From Candidatus Kapaibacterium sp. (lineage in GTDB: Bacteria; Bacteroidota; Ignavibacteria; Kapaibacteriales; UBA961): a stretch of 5,374 bases of DNA. The stretch lies in the NCBI GenBank assembly GCA_023253875.1, contig JALRFC010000149.1:1-5374 (forward strand). The letters run 5' to 3'. Numbering within the stretch: the first letter of the stretch is position 1; the number at the start of each line of letters is the position of its first letter. This document shows positions 1-5,374 of the stretch, one piece after another. A program made the translations under genes and the position numbers. The notes beneath the pieces are model-generated. The model did not search any database, had not been told where the DNA came from, and saw only the letters and a list, made by a program, of their open reading frames with translations.

Positions 1-935
1 TAACAGTGACAAGTGCAAAAGGATGTATTGCCAAGGATTCCATCACAATTACAGTTGCAGATCCTCCGATAAAACCTATACTGTCAAGAAGCAATGATAC
101 AGTGTTTGTGAAAGGGGATGGTTCTCGCTATGAGTGGCTTCTGAATGGCAAGACAATTTCGAATGGACAAGATTCATTGCTTGTCATTGATTCATCGGGT
201 TATTATTCAGTAATCGCAAGAAACACATATTGCGAGACATATTCTGATTCATTGTTTGTATCCATTGGATATGCCAGCATTCAATTGGATTCCATCACTT
301 TGAACAACAATGAAATAGCGGACATGAGAATTCGATTATTGGATACAAGTGCCATTCAAGAATCAGGAATAGTTGGCATCGAGTGTTCATTGACATGGAA
401 TGCAACGGTTGCAGAAGTGACACATCCCGGATTCACGAAATTGATCGGTAAAGACATGCAAACAGCAACACTTTCATTACCGATATCTTCACTCCCTGTA
501 CTTGGAACACTACGCATTAGAGGTTTATTGGGTAATGCACCAAAAACAAGTGTCGTCATTGATGATATCAAGCCAATTGGTGGACTTTTACGTTTGAATA
601 TCATCAATGGCAATGTGAATATTGGTGATATCTGCTATGAAGGTGGTGTCCGATTATGGCATGCTGATAAGAATGTCGCTAAAGCTCGAATCATTGTGAA
701 TCCACATCCGATTGAAGCTGGAAGCGAAATACGATTGGATATTCCCGAGCAAGGTCACTTTACCTTGAATGCTTATTCAGCAAATGGAATGAAATTACCC
801 ATTGCATCAGGTTTCACGCTTCCGGGCACAATAGTGACCACATTCCCATTTGAAGCATGTTCATCCGGCATGTATACACTCAAATTGGAAACCCCTACTG
901 AATCTGTCACCTTACCCATCATTCTGAACAAGTAA
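1..935 (+). CDS. Secreted/surface protein with Ig-like modules and T9SS-like C-terminal sorting domain (3' part)
   Basis: The frame is open to the left edge (the codon before the GTG at 6 is ACA at 3), so this is the last ~310 residues of a longer protein; the GTG is not a credible start. The first ~18 residues look like the end of an Ig/PKD-like repeat (GC..KDSITITV). About residues 21-89 form an Ig-like module (YEWLLNG, then GYYSVIARN and SDSLFVSI). About 92-216 is a beta-rich segment that I only loosely liken to cohesin-type sandwich modules (V.GIECSLTWN, LGTLRIRGLLG, NGNVNIGD). About 229-310 resembles a type A T9SS sorting domain: NPHP near its start, a central GHFTLNAYSANG strand, SSGMYTLKL, and a short basic end. 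In that family the C-terminal domain directs outer-membrane export and is cleaved or anchored. The ligand or enzymatic role is unknown and no catalytic motif is visible. The domain is divergent (NPHP rather than NPNP or NPAS). The next gene begins one base after the TAA. Confidence 0.75.
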   Translation, partial: TVTSAKGCIAKDSITITVADPPIKPILSRSNDTVFVKGDGSRYEWLLNGKTISNGQDSLLVIDSSGYYSVIARNTYCETYSDSLFVSIGYASIQLDSITLNNNEIADMRIRLLDTSAIQESGIVGIECSLTWNATVAEVTHPGFTKLIGKDMQTATLSLPISSLPVLGTLRIRGLLGNAPKTSVVIDDIKPIGGLLRLNIINGNVNIGDICYEGGVRLWHADKNVAKARIIVNPHPIEAGSEIRLDIPEQGHFTLNAYSANGMKLPIASGFTLPGTIVTTFPFEACSSGMYTLKLETPTESVTLPIILNK

Positions 936-936
936 T

Positions 937-1350
937 ATGAATAAGATAGTAAAATCAGAAGAAGAATGGAGAATGCAACTCACTGTTGAACAATATGCCA
1001 TCACGAGATTGAAAGGGACAGAAAGAGCATTTACCGGACAATATTGGAATCATCATGAAAAGGGTGAATATGCTTGCATTTGTTGTGGAGCCTCACTCTT
1101 CACTTCAGATGAAAAATATGATTCGGGTTGTGGATGGCCATCATTTTTTGCGGCCCCAAATCCCAAACTCATCGAAGAATCTCCTGATTTCTCACATGGG
1201 ATGATGAGAACAGAAATCATGTGTTCACAATGCGGTGCACATTTGGGACATGTTTTCCCTGATGGTCCGGCACCGACGGGAATCCGATATTGTGTCAATT
1301 CCGCATCATTACAGTTTACAGACAAGGAAAGTCATGGCAAAGAAGAATGA
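937..1350 (+). CDS. msrB: Peptide-methionine (R)-S-oxide reductase MsrB
   Basis: MsrB reduces the R epimer of methionine sulfoxide in proteins, usually with thioredoxin as electron donor, and so repairs oxidised proteins. The 137-residue product has the full family layout: KSEEEWR..LT.EQY at the N-terminus, GTERAFTG at 27-34, zinc-binding pairs C47/C50 and C96/C99, GCGWPSF with the likely resolving Cys65, SHGMMRTE, AHLGHVFPDGP at 101-111, and RYCVNSASL with catalytic Cys119. The length is normal for a stand-alone MsrB. There is no signal peptide, so it is probably cytoplasmic. The ATG at 937 fits the family N-terminus and lies one base after the stop of the upstream gene; no clear Shine-Dalgarno is seen, so translation may depend on termination-reinitiation. 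Its 3' end overlaps the xseB start. No MsrA domain is fused to it or encoded in the window. Confidence 0.96.
   Translation: MNKIVKSEEEWRMQLTVEQYAITRLKGTERAFTGQYWNHHEKGEYACICCGASLFTSDEKYDSGCGWPSFFAAPNPKLIEESPDFSHGMMRTEIMCSQCGAHLGHVFPDGPAPTGIRYCVNSASLQFTDKESHGKEE
1324..1328 (+). promoter_or_regulatory. Ribosome binding site for xseB
   Basis: AAGGA lies inside the last codons of msrB, five bases before the ATG at 1334. It supports that ATG over longer in-frame starts further upstream, and implies that ribosomes translating msrB pass over the xseB initiation site. Confidence 0.6.
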
Positions 1351-1528
1351 AATCAGTTTTGAAGATCAAATCAAGAGACTTGAATATATCGTTTCAGTAT
1401 TGGATCAAGGCAATGCTTCATTGAATGACATGATGTCACTCTATGAAGAAGGCATGACATTGATCATTGCATGCAAAAAAACTCTCGATGAAGCAGAACA
1501 AAAACTCACTGTTCTTGGTGCATCATAA
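1334..1528 (+). CDS. xseB: Exodeoxyribonuclease VII small subunit XseB
   Basis: XseB is the small helical subunit that binds the XseA catalytic subunit to form exonuclease VII, which degrades single-stranded DNA in repair and recombination. The 64-residue product shows the family pattern: SFEDQIKRLEYIVSVLDQG at about 8-26, SLNDMMSLYEEGM at 29-41, then a second helix C..TLDEAEQKL at 47-58. It is at the short end of the usual ~60-80 residues but looks complete. I chose the ATG at 1334 because homology starts there and an AAGGA lies five bases upstream; the longer in-frame start at 1235 only adds msrB sequence read out of frame. The gene overlaps the last 17 bases of msrB, suggesting coupled translation. 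No xseA is present, so the partner must be encoded elsewhere. thyX converges on it, 23 bases beyond its stop. Confidence 0.88.
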   Translation: MAKKNEISFEDQIKRLEYIVSVLDQGNASLNDMMSLYEEGMTLIIACKKTLDEAEQKLTVLGAS

Positions 1529-1551
1529 TATCTTGCAAATGATATCATCAA

Positions 1552-2424
1552 TCAGCGGAACATATCACGCATTTTATCTTTGAATTCAACCGCTTCCCTT
1601 CCTTTTAAACCCAATTGAGAAAGTGTTTCATCTGATGGAAATTCCATTGATTCCAATAGATGTTTCATGACTTTCAATTCGGGTGCAGTCATACGATGTG
1701 CATTCAATACATAATCCTCGAAAGCTTCCCAAGCATGAGGGACAAATGGCTTCACGAGTTCAGCAATCGCTTCCGCAAAAACACGAATCTCATATTGTGC
1801 ATGAGCATCAATTCGTAATCTCAAAAAGTGAAAGAGATTATGAAGATCTATCTTCCAATACCATTCCGTATAATTTGAAACAGGCAAATTGATACGTGCA
1901 ATTTCACGTGCGATACCTTGTTCCAAGAATTCCTGATATTGAGCATATGCTTCATCCTGACCCGATTTAAATGCTCCGACAGCATGTTCAGCCATGCCAT
2001 CGGGCAATGTTTCATCAGATCTACCCTGCTTATTGGAAACACTCTGAGGACGAATATCTTGTGGATGAGGAGTATAGAATTCATCTTTCATTTCAGAATA
2101 ACGACCGGAATATTCATTCACATTCGCAGTACGATGTCTGATCCATTGTCTAGCAACGAAAATGGGCAATTTCACATGAAATTTAAATTCCACCATTTCA
2201 AAAGGAGTGGTATGTGCATGGCGGAGAAGATATCTGATGAGTCCACGATCTTCATGAACTTTTTTTGTACCTGAACCATAGGAAACCCGAGCAGCTTGTA
2301 CGATGGCGGCATCATCGCCCATGACATCAATCAAACGAACAAAACCTTTGTCCAGACAGTCAATACGTTTTCCAAGAAGCGCATCTTTATCAGAAGCATC
2401 AATCCCAATTCCAAGTTCAGACAT
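1552..2424 (-). CDS. thyX: Flavin-dependent thymidylate synthase ThyX
   Basis: ThyX makes dTMP from dUMP using methylene-tetrahydrofolate as carbon donor and FAD/NADPH as reductant; it is a cytoplasmic homotetramer and the alternative to ThyA. The 290-residue product carries the ThyX signature RHR-X7-S at R96-S106, continuing NEYSGRYSEM. Before it come DRGLIRYLLRHAHTTPFE at 59-76, a conserved FAD/substrate region, and VARQW. Further on are NLPVSNYTEWYWKIDLHNL and the family's LRLRIDAHAQYEIR at 201-214, whose final Arg corresponds to a dUMP-contacting residue in known structures. It is longer than the ~220-residue thermophile enzymes because of a short N-terminal lead and a ~45-residue C-terminal helical tail, as in several other bacterial ThyX proteins. 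The ATG at 2424-2422 is preceded, six bases away, by GAAGG. Residue 101 is Asn where many relatives have Ser; this lies within the variable X7. It is a stand-alone leftward gene, divergent from mscL. Confidence 0.96.
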   Translation of the reverse strand: MSELGIGIDASDKDALLGKRIDCLDKGFVRLIDVMGDDAAIVQAARVSYGSGTKKVHEDRGLIRYLLRHAHTTPFEMVEFKFHVKLPIFVARQWIRHRTANVNEYSGRYSEMKDEFYTPHPQDIRPQSVSNKQGRSDETLPDGMAEHAVGAFKSGQDEAYAQYQEFLEQGIAREIARINLPVSNYTEWYWKIDLHNLFHFLRLRIDAHAQYEIRVFAEAIAELVKPFVPHAWEAFEDYVLNAHRMTAPELKVMKHLLESMEFPSDETLSQLGLKGREAVEFKDKMRDMFR

Positions 2425-2430
2425 GCATAA

Positions 2431-2435
2431 CCTTC
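2431..2435 (-). promoter_or_regulatory. Ribosome binding site for thyX
   Basis: The minus strand reads GAAGG here, six bases before the ATG at 2424-2422. This supports that start codon. Confidence 0.6.
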
Positions 2436-2494
2436 ATCAAATTTCATTGTGAATGGGTGCAAATTACAAAATCACTTGTTTTCTTTCGATGCTT

Positions 2495-2503
2495 TGTGGA
2501 TAA
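2495..2503 (-). promoter_or_regulatory. Consensus DnaA box between thyX and mscL
   Basis: The minus strand reads TTATCCACA, a perfect match to the classical DnaA box TTATNCACA. It is the only perfect copy I noticed in the window and it sits in the divergent thyX/mscL intergenic region, 71 bases upstream of the thyX ATG. On the plus strand it overlaps a possible sigma70-like pair (TTGTTT at 2476, 17-base spacer, GATAAC at 2499), so a bound protein could affect either promoter. DnaA is known to regulate nucleotide-synthesis genes such as nrdAB in E. coli. A link to thyX here is inference, and a single 9-mer can arise by chance. Confidence 0.4.
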
Positions 2504-2527
2504 CACGGTTTTTCATTCCAAATTCTC

Positions 2528-2558
2528 TTGCAGTTAAGCCATCATTTCCTGAATTTTG
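2528..2558 (+). promoter_or_regulatory. Candidate Bacteroidota-type promoter for mscL
   Basis: TTG at 2528-2530 is followed after 20 bases by GAATTTTG at 2551-2558, one mismatch from the Bacteroidota -7 element TAnnTTTG, with the expected spacing from a -33 TTG. It would start transcription around 2563-2565, leaving a very short leader before the ribosome binding site. The match is suggestive only. A sigma70-like alternative lies at 2476-2504. Confidence 0.22.
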
Positions 2559-2570
2559 GCCACGTCATGT

Positions 2571-2574
2571 GGAG
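2571..2574 (+). promoter_or_regulatory. Ribosome binding site that sets the mscL start
   Basis: GGAG lies seven bases before the ATG at 2582 but only one base before the ATG at 2576. This spacing favours 2582, which also gives the N-terminus usual for MscL (MLK.FKEF). Confidence 0.65.
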
Positions 2575-2581
2575 TATGAAT

Positions 2582-3013
2582 ATGCTGAAAGATTTTAAGG
2601 AATTCATCAATAAAGGAAATGTCTTTGATCTAGCGATCGGGGTCATGATTGGCGGAGCATTCGGTAAAATTGTCACTTCTTTGGTCAATGACATAGTCAT
2701 GCCACCAATTGGTGCCATCAATAAGGTGGATTTATCGAATTTTTTCATCAGTTTGAATGGAATTGAATATCCATCACTGAAAGCAGCAAAAGATGCCGGG
2801 GCACCGACTCTCAATCTTGGATTATTCCTCAATTCCATACTGGATTTCTTGATTGTTTCCATCTCAATCTTTCTCATGACCAGGGCTTTAATGAAATTTC
2901 AGCAGGACAAAGAAAGCAAAGAGAAAGAATGTCCGCATTGTCTGTTGAAAATTCCTGTCAAGGCAACTGTTTGCGGACATTGCACGAGGGAAATTCCTGT
3001 TCAAGAGACATGA
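2582..3013 (+). CDS. mscL: Large-conductance mechanosensitive channel MscL with C-terminal zinc-ribbon-like tail
   Basis: MscL is a homopentameric inner-membrane channel that opens under membrane tension to release solutes during hypo-osmotic shock. The 143-residue product starts with the amphipathic N-terminal helix ([13 protein letters not shown]), then TM1 at about 14-41 with the signature [16 protein letters not shown], a periplasmic loop at about 42-78, and TM2 at about 79-104 ([20 protein letters not shown]). After a charged linker ([10 protein letters not shown]), residues 117-134 form CPHC-X10-CGHC, a small zinc-ribbon-type motif where E. coli MscL has a helical bundle; some other bacterial MscL proteins have such a tail. 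I chose the ATG at 2582 from ribosome binding site spacing and family N-terminus; in-frame starts at 2528 (TTG), 2567 and 2576 are less likely. The BatA-like gene follows after 34 bases on the same strand, so co-transcription is plausible. Confidence 0.95.
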   Translation: MLKDFKEFINKGNVFDLAIGVMIGGAFGKIVTSLVNDIVMPPIGAINKVDLSNFFISLNGIEYPSLKAAKDAGAPTLNLGLFLNSILDFLIVSISIFLMTRALMKFQQDKESKEKECPHCLLKIPVKATVCGHCTREIPVQET

Positions 3014-3047
3014 GTTCGAGATTGATGCACACTATTGAAATTTCACC

Positions 3048-5135
3048 ATGACATTTCTCAATCCACTTGTTTTACTCGGCTTGATAGCATCTGTTATTCC
3101 CGTGATTCTGCATTTGCTGAATCTCAGGAAGCTAAAGACTGTTGATTTCAGCACACTGCGATTCATCAAGGAATTACAGAAAACAAGTATTCGCAATCTT
3201 AAAACCCAACAAATCATCTTATTGATATTGCGGACATTGATTGTAATTTGTTGCGTGATGGCATTCTCAAGACCAACCATCGAAAGCTCGCTTCCTGCAA
3301 TTGGTTCGCATGCAAAAACCAGTATCATTGTCATTTTGGACAATACCCTCAGCATGGATATTTCCGATGCGGGAGGCAATAGATTCTCCAAAGCCAAATC
3401 AATTGCAAGTCAAATAGCTTCAGCCATGAAAGAAGGTGATGAATTGGCGTTCATTCCTCTATCATCTATTGCTAGTCAAAGAAAAAGATCATTCAGTCGA
3501 AATAAAGAGTTCATCAGCAAAGAAATTGCATCTTGCTTGCCGAATCCGGCCCAAAGCACCATCAATGATGCATTAAGAGCCACTCAGGGATTGCTCGATG
3601 CTTCAATGAATGTACATAAAGAAGTCTATCTCATCACTGATATTCAGCAATCCCAATTATCCTCCATTCTATCGGATTCCGTCAAACTCTTTGATGAAAA
3701 GACCGGTGTATTTATCATCCCGATGCAGAATGGAAAACCTGCAGATAATATCACCATTGATACATTGATCATGCTTACTTCCATGTTTGAAAAAGACAAA
3801 GCAGCGGAGATTCAAGCTCGATTAACAAATTCAGGTGAAAATGATATTTCCGGTATTATTGTCAGCATGTTTTTCAATGATGTTCGAGTTGCTCAACAGT
3901 CAATTGATGTCAAAGCAGGCAATACGAATACGATAACTTTGTCTGCTCCGCCCAAAAAGTCGGGTATCATTCGTGTTTCATTTACAATAGAAGCAGATGC
4001 ACTGGATCATGATAATAAACGCCATGCAGCATTTATCATTCCTCCATCACCGATTGTTGGTGCAATTTCTTCCGGTACATCATCTGAATTCTTGAAACTT
4101 GCTTCATCGGCTTCAGCAGGTTCATATGCAATGTATGCAGGTGAACAATCAGGGACTGTCAATTATGAAGAACATGATATCGTGATCTTCACATCCGGTT
4201 TGAATCGGAATGAGGCACAACGTTTGGATGCATATATTCAATCCGGTGGAACTGCTTTGATATTTCCCAATGAAAGCCAAGACCCCAAAGAACAAATCTC
4301 TTCCTTGACATTGCTTGGTTTAGCGCCTTTGCAAGTTCAAGAGTTTTCTGAAAAATCTCCAGGACTCTGTATTTCCGTTGATAGACAGCATCCTGTATTT
4401 CGCGGTGTCTTTAAGGGTTTGGAAATGGAAACCACTCTTGGCGATTCACCAAAAATCAAAAGAGCATTGATATCAGGAGGCGGGCAGTCTCTCATTCAAA
4501 TGCAGGGAGGCAGTTTTTTCACTGAGATTCGAAGAGGTGAAGGAAAACTTCTCTATTGCGCAGTACCACCTTCCCCCGAATGGAGTACATTCCCCTATAC
4601 TGGATTGATGCCGACATTGATTCATAGATCGCTTCAATATTTGTCTGCCAAGGAGATGTTGACAAGTGAACTTATTTCCGGTGATGATGCAATTGCATTA
4701 ATTCCAGCCAAGTCAATGAAAAGTCCGGGACAAATCATACGAGTAAGTGATCCCACAGGCATAGAATCTCAAGTGCAAGGATTGACAGTACCAGGTGGAA
4801 TTTCAGTGCATATCGGCAGATTGTTCAAGCCCGGAGTCTATGCCATTAGTAGCAAAGACAATGAATCTCTCACAGCAATCACTGTGAATATTCCCGGAGA
4901 AGAAGGACATCTTCAATGTGCTTCAGAAACTGATCTTTTGTCAGGATTACAAAAGCGCCTGAACGCTCCAAACACAGTACGTATATTGGATGCATCCGGA
5001 CGAATCGGCGATTCTGTTGCAAAAGCAAGAATTGGCACTGAATTATGGCGATTCTTTTTGATACTTGCTTTGATATGCGCATTGGCAGAAATGATTCTTG
5101 CCAGAAGAGTCAGCACCTCTTCTGCAGAAACATAA
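3048..5135 (+). CDS. BatA/VWA-domain membrane protein with degenerate glutamine-amidotransferase-like domain
   Basis: This 695-residue envelope protein belongs to the 'BatA and VWA domain' family. TM1 (about 5-24) and TM2 (about 54-73) bracket the BatA N-terminal motif (LNPLVLLGL, P.ILHLLNLRK, F.TLRFIKEL). A VWA domain follows at about 92-225. Its metal-site (MIDAS) residues can be assigned as D98-T100-S102 (DNTLSM, where DxSxS is usual), T171 and D198 (LITD). About 240-330 is a beta-rich linker. About 335-540 is a class I glutamine-amidotransferase-like fold (HDIVIFTSGLN, then YIQSGGTALIFPN, HPVFRGVF and EWSTFPYTGL) with no evident catalytic Cys triad. A beta domain (FKPGVYAI, TVNIPGEEG) leads to a C-terminal TM at about 668-684 (LWRFFLILALICALAEMILAR). 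Most of the chain is probably periplasmic. The precise function is unknown; relatives lie in aerotolerance (bat) and MoxR-type clusters, absent from this window. The start fits the family N-terminus, though no clear ribosome binding site precedes it. Confidence 0.88.
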   Translation: MTFLNPLVLLGLIASVIPVILHLLNLRKLKTVDFSTLRFIKELQKTSIRNLKTQQIILLILRTLIVICCVMAFSRPTIESSLPAIGSHAKTSIIVILDNTLSMDISDAGGNRFSKAKSIASQIASAMKEGDELAFIPLSSIASQRKRSFSRNKEFISKEIASCLPNPAQSTINDALRATQGLLDASMNVHKEVYLITDIQQSQLSSILSDSVKLFDEKTGVFIIPMQNGKPADNITIDTLIMLTSMFEKDKAAEIQARLTNSGENDISGIIVSMFFNDVRVAQQSIDVKAGNTNTITLSAPPKKSGIIRVSFTIEADALDHDNKRHAAFIIPPSPIVGAISSGTSSEFLKLASSASAGSYAMYAGEQSGTVNYEEHDIVIFTSGLNRNEAQRLDAYIQSGGTALIFPNESQDPKEQISSLTLLGLAPLQVQEFSEKSPGLCISVDRQHPVFRGVFKGLEMETTLGDSPKIKRALISGGGQSLIQMQGGSFFTEIRRGEGKLLYCAVPPSPEWSTFPYTGLMPTLIHRSLQYLSAKEMLTSELISGDDAIALIPAKSMKSPGQIIRVSDPTGIESQVQGLTVPGGISVHIGRLFKPGVYAISSKDNESLTAITVNIPGEEGHLQCASETDLLSGLQKRLNAPNTVRILDASGRIGDSVAKARIGTELWRFFLILALICALAEMILARRVSTSSAET

Positions 5136-5221
5136 ATGTGGAAAACTCACTACAGCATTCACAGAAAAAAGTCTCAAATTGCCTTCGCAATTGGTGGTGA
5201 ATATTCATTCGGAGCATATGC
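5136..5221. other. 86-base intergenic gap with a short hairpin
   Basis: Between the BatA-like gene and the PAP2-like gene I see one perfect 6-bp stem: AATTGC at 5177-5182 and GCAATT at 5187-5192, with a CTTC loop. The plus-strand sequence after it is GGTGGTG rather than a T-run, so it is not a standard rightward terminator. On the minus strand a run of six T follows seven bases beyond the stem, but no leftward gene ends here. A small regulatory or attenuating hairpin is possible but unsupported. Confidence 0.25.
5211..5214 (+). promoter_or_regulatory. Ribosome binding site for the PAP2-like gene
   Basis: GGAG stands seven bases before the ATG at 5222, the same motif and spacing as at mscL. 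It supports translation of the short edge frame that follows. Confidence 0.55.
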
Positions 5222-5374
5222 ATGCCGGATTTTCTTTTGCAGATAGACAAGACACTATTTCATGTGTTGAATGGCACTCTTGTATCCGCTCCCACCGATT
5301 TTCTCTTTCCCATTCTCACTTCGATCCAACTCATCTGGCCACTCTATCTTCTTCTTGCTTTCATAGTAATATAT
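5222..5374 (+). CDS. Start of a probable PAP2-family membrane phosphatase (truncated by the window edge)
   Basis: The frame from the ATG at 5222 stays open to the right edge and gives 51 residues. They begin MPDFLLQIDKTLFHVLNG, continue through TDFLFPILT at about 25-33, and end in a hydrophobic segment (WPLYLLLAFIVIY at about 39-51). This matches the N-terminal pattern of many bacterial PAP2 phosphatases: 'D..LF..LNG', then a short polar stretch with 'D.l.p.lt', then 'W.PLYLLL' entering a membrane helix. PAP2 enzymes hydrolyse lipid phosphates such as undecaprenyl pyrophosphate, phosphatidylglycerol phosphate or lipid A phosphates in the inner membrane. The family's catalytic motifs (KX6RP, PSGH, SRX5HX3D) would lie beyond the edge, so neither activity nor substrate can be judged. 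A GGAG seven bases upstream supports the start. It follows the BatA-like gene by 86 bases on the same strand. It could instead be another small-loop membrane protein. Confidence 0.62.
   Translation, partial: MPDFLLQIDKTLFHVLNGTLVSAPTDFLFPILTSIQLIWPLYLLLAFIVIY

Noticed and set aside
6..8. GTG at 6 as the true start of the first gene
   Set aside because: The frame is open upstream to the edge and the sequence there continues an Ig/PKD-like strand pattern, so the gene is truncated by the window.
356..613. Minus-strand frames inside the surface-protein, msrB, mscL and BatA-like genes
   Set aside because: All are antisense shadows of strongly supported genes, without domains or start signals.
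1235..1333. Longer xseB starting at the ATG at 1235
   Set aside because: The extra 33 residues are msrB coding sequence read in another frame; XseB similarity and the ribosome binding site both point to 1334.
1528..1545. Possible bidirectional terminator between xseB and thyX
   Set aside because: Only a 5-bp AT-rich stem (ATATC/GATAT) with an 8-base loop and no adjacent T-run; too weak to call.
1683..2274. Plus-strand frames and a second minus frame inside thyX
   Set aside because: They lie entirely under a well-supported ThyX and show no independent features.
2528..2581. Longer mscL starting at TTG 2528, ATG 2567 or ATG 2576
   Set aside because: The added residues do not fit the MscL N-terminus, and GGAG at 2571-2574 is well spaced only for the ATG at 2582.
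5136..5246. 36-codon frame starting with the ATG right after the BatA-like stop
   Set aside because: It has no family resemblance and runs past the ribosome binding site and start of the PAP2-like frame. The composition looks random.
5137..5374. Open frame to the right edge in the remaining plus frame
   Set aside because: Its translation is rich in His and Ser, with no recognisable pattern. The overlapping frame from 5222 gives a sensible membrane protein with a proper ribosome binding site.

Overview
This AT-leaning window (about 40% G+C judged from sample lines, not computed) looks like a chromosomal housekeeping segment from a member of the Bacteroidota/Chlorobi (FCB) group. A Kapabacteria- or Ignavibacteria-like lineage is my best guess, at low confidence. 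The main clues are a secreted protein whose last ~80 residues resemble a type IX secretion (T9SS) sorting domain, a flavin-dependent thymidylate synthase, and a BatA-type von Willebrand A (VWA) membrane protein. I see no mobile element, CRISPR array, tRNA or rRNA.

Layout, left to right. (1) The 3' end of a large surface/secreted protein, open at the left edge (1-935, +), with Ig-like modules and a T9SS-like C-terminus. (2) msrB, methionine sulfoxide reductase B (937-1350, +), starting one base after that stop. (3) xseB, exonuclease VII small subunit (1334-1528, +), overlapping the msrB end by 17 bases. (4) thyX (1552-2424, -), convergent with xseB. (5) A divergent intergenic region of about 157 bases (2425-2581) with a consensus DnaA box. 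(6) mscL, a large-conductance mechanosensitive channel with a C-terminal zinc-ribbon-like tail (2582-3013, +). (7) A BatA/VWA/glutamine-amidotransferase-like membrane protein (3048-5135, +). (8) The start of a PAP2-type membrane phosphatase gene (5222 to the right edge, +), only 51 codons of which are visible.

The first three genes are packed so tightly that they are probably co-transcribed and translationally coupled: an envelope protein, oxidised-methionine repair and a DNA-repair nuclease subunit. thyX is a separate leftward unit supplying dTMP. mscL, the BatA-like gene and the PAP2 gene all run rightward and all encode envelope proteins (osmotic release, a periplasmic VWA scaffold, lipid phosphate hydrolysis), so they may form a second operon; the 86-base gap before the PAP2 gene leaves room for a separate promoter.

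I did not find a convincing undescribed system. The observations most worth checking are the DnaA box between thyX and mscL, the zinc-ribbon tail of MscL, the tight joining of a T9SS cargo gene to msrB-xseB, and the truncated PAP2 gene at the right edge.
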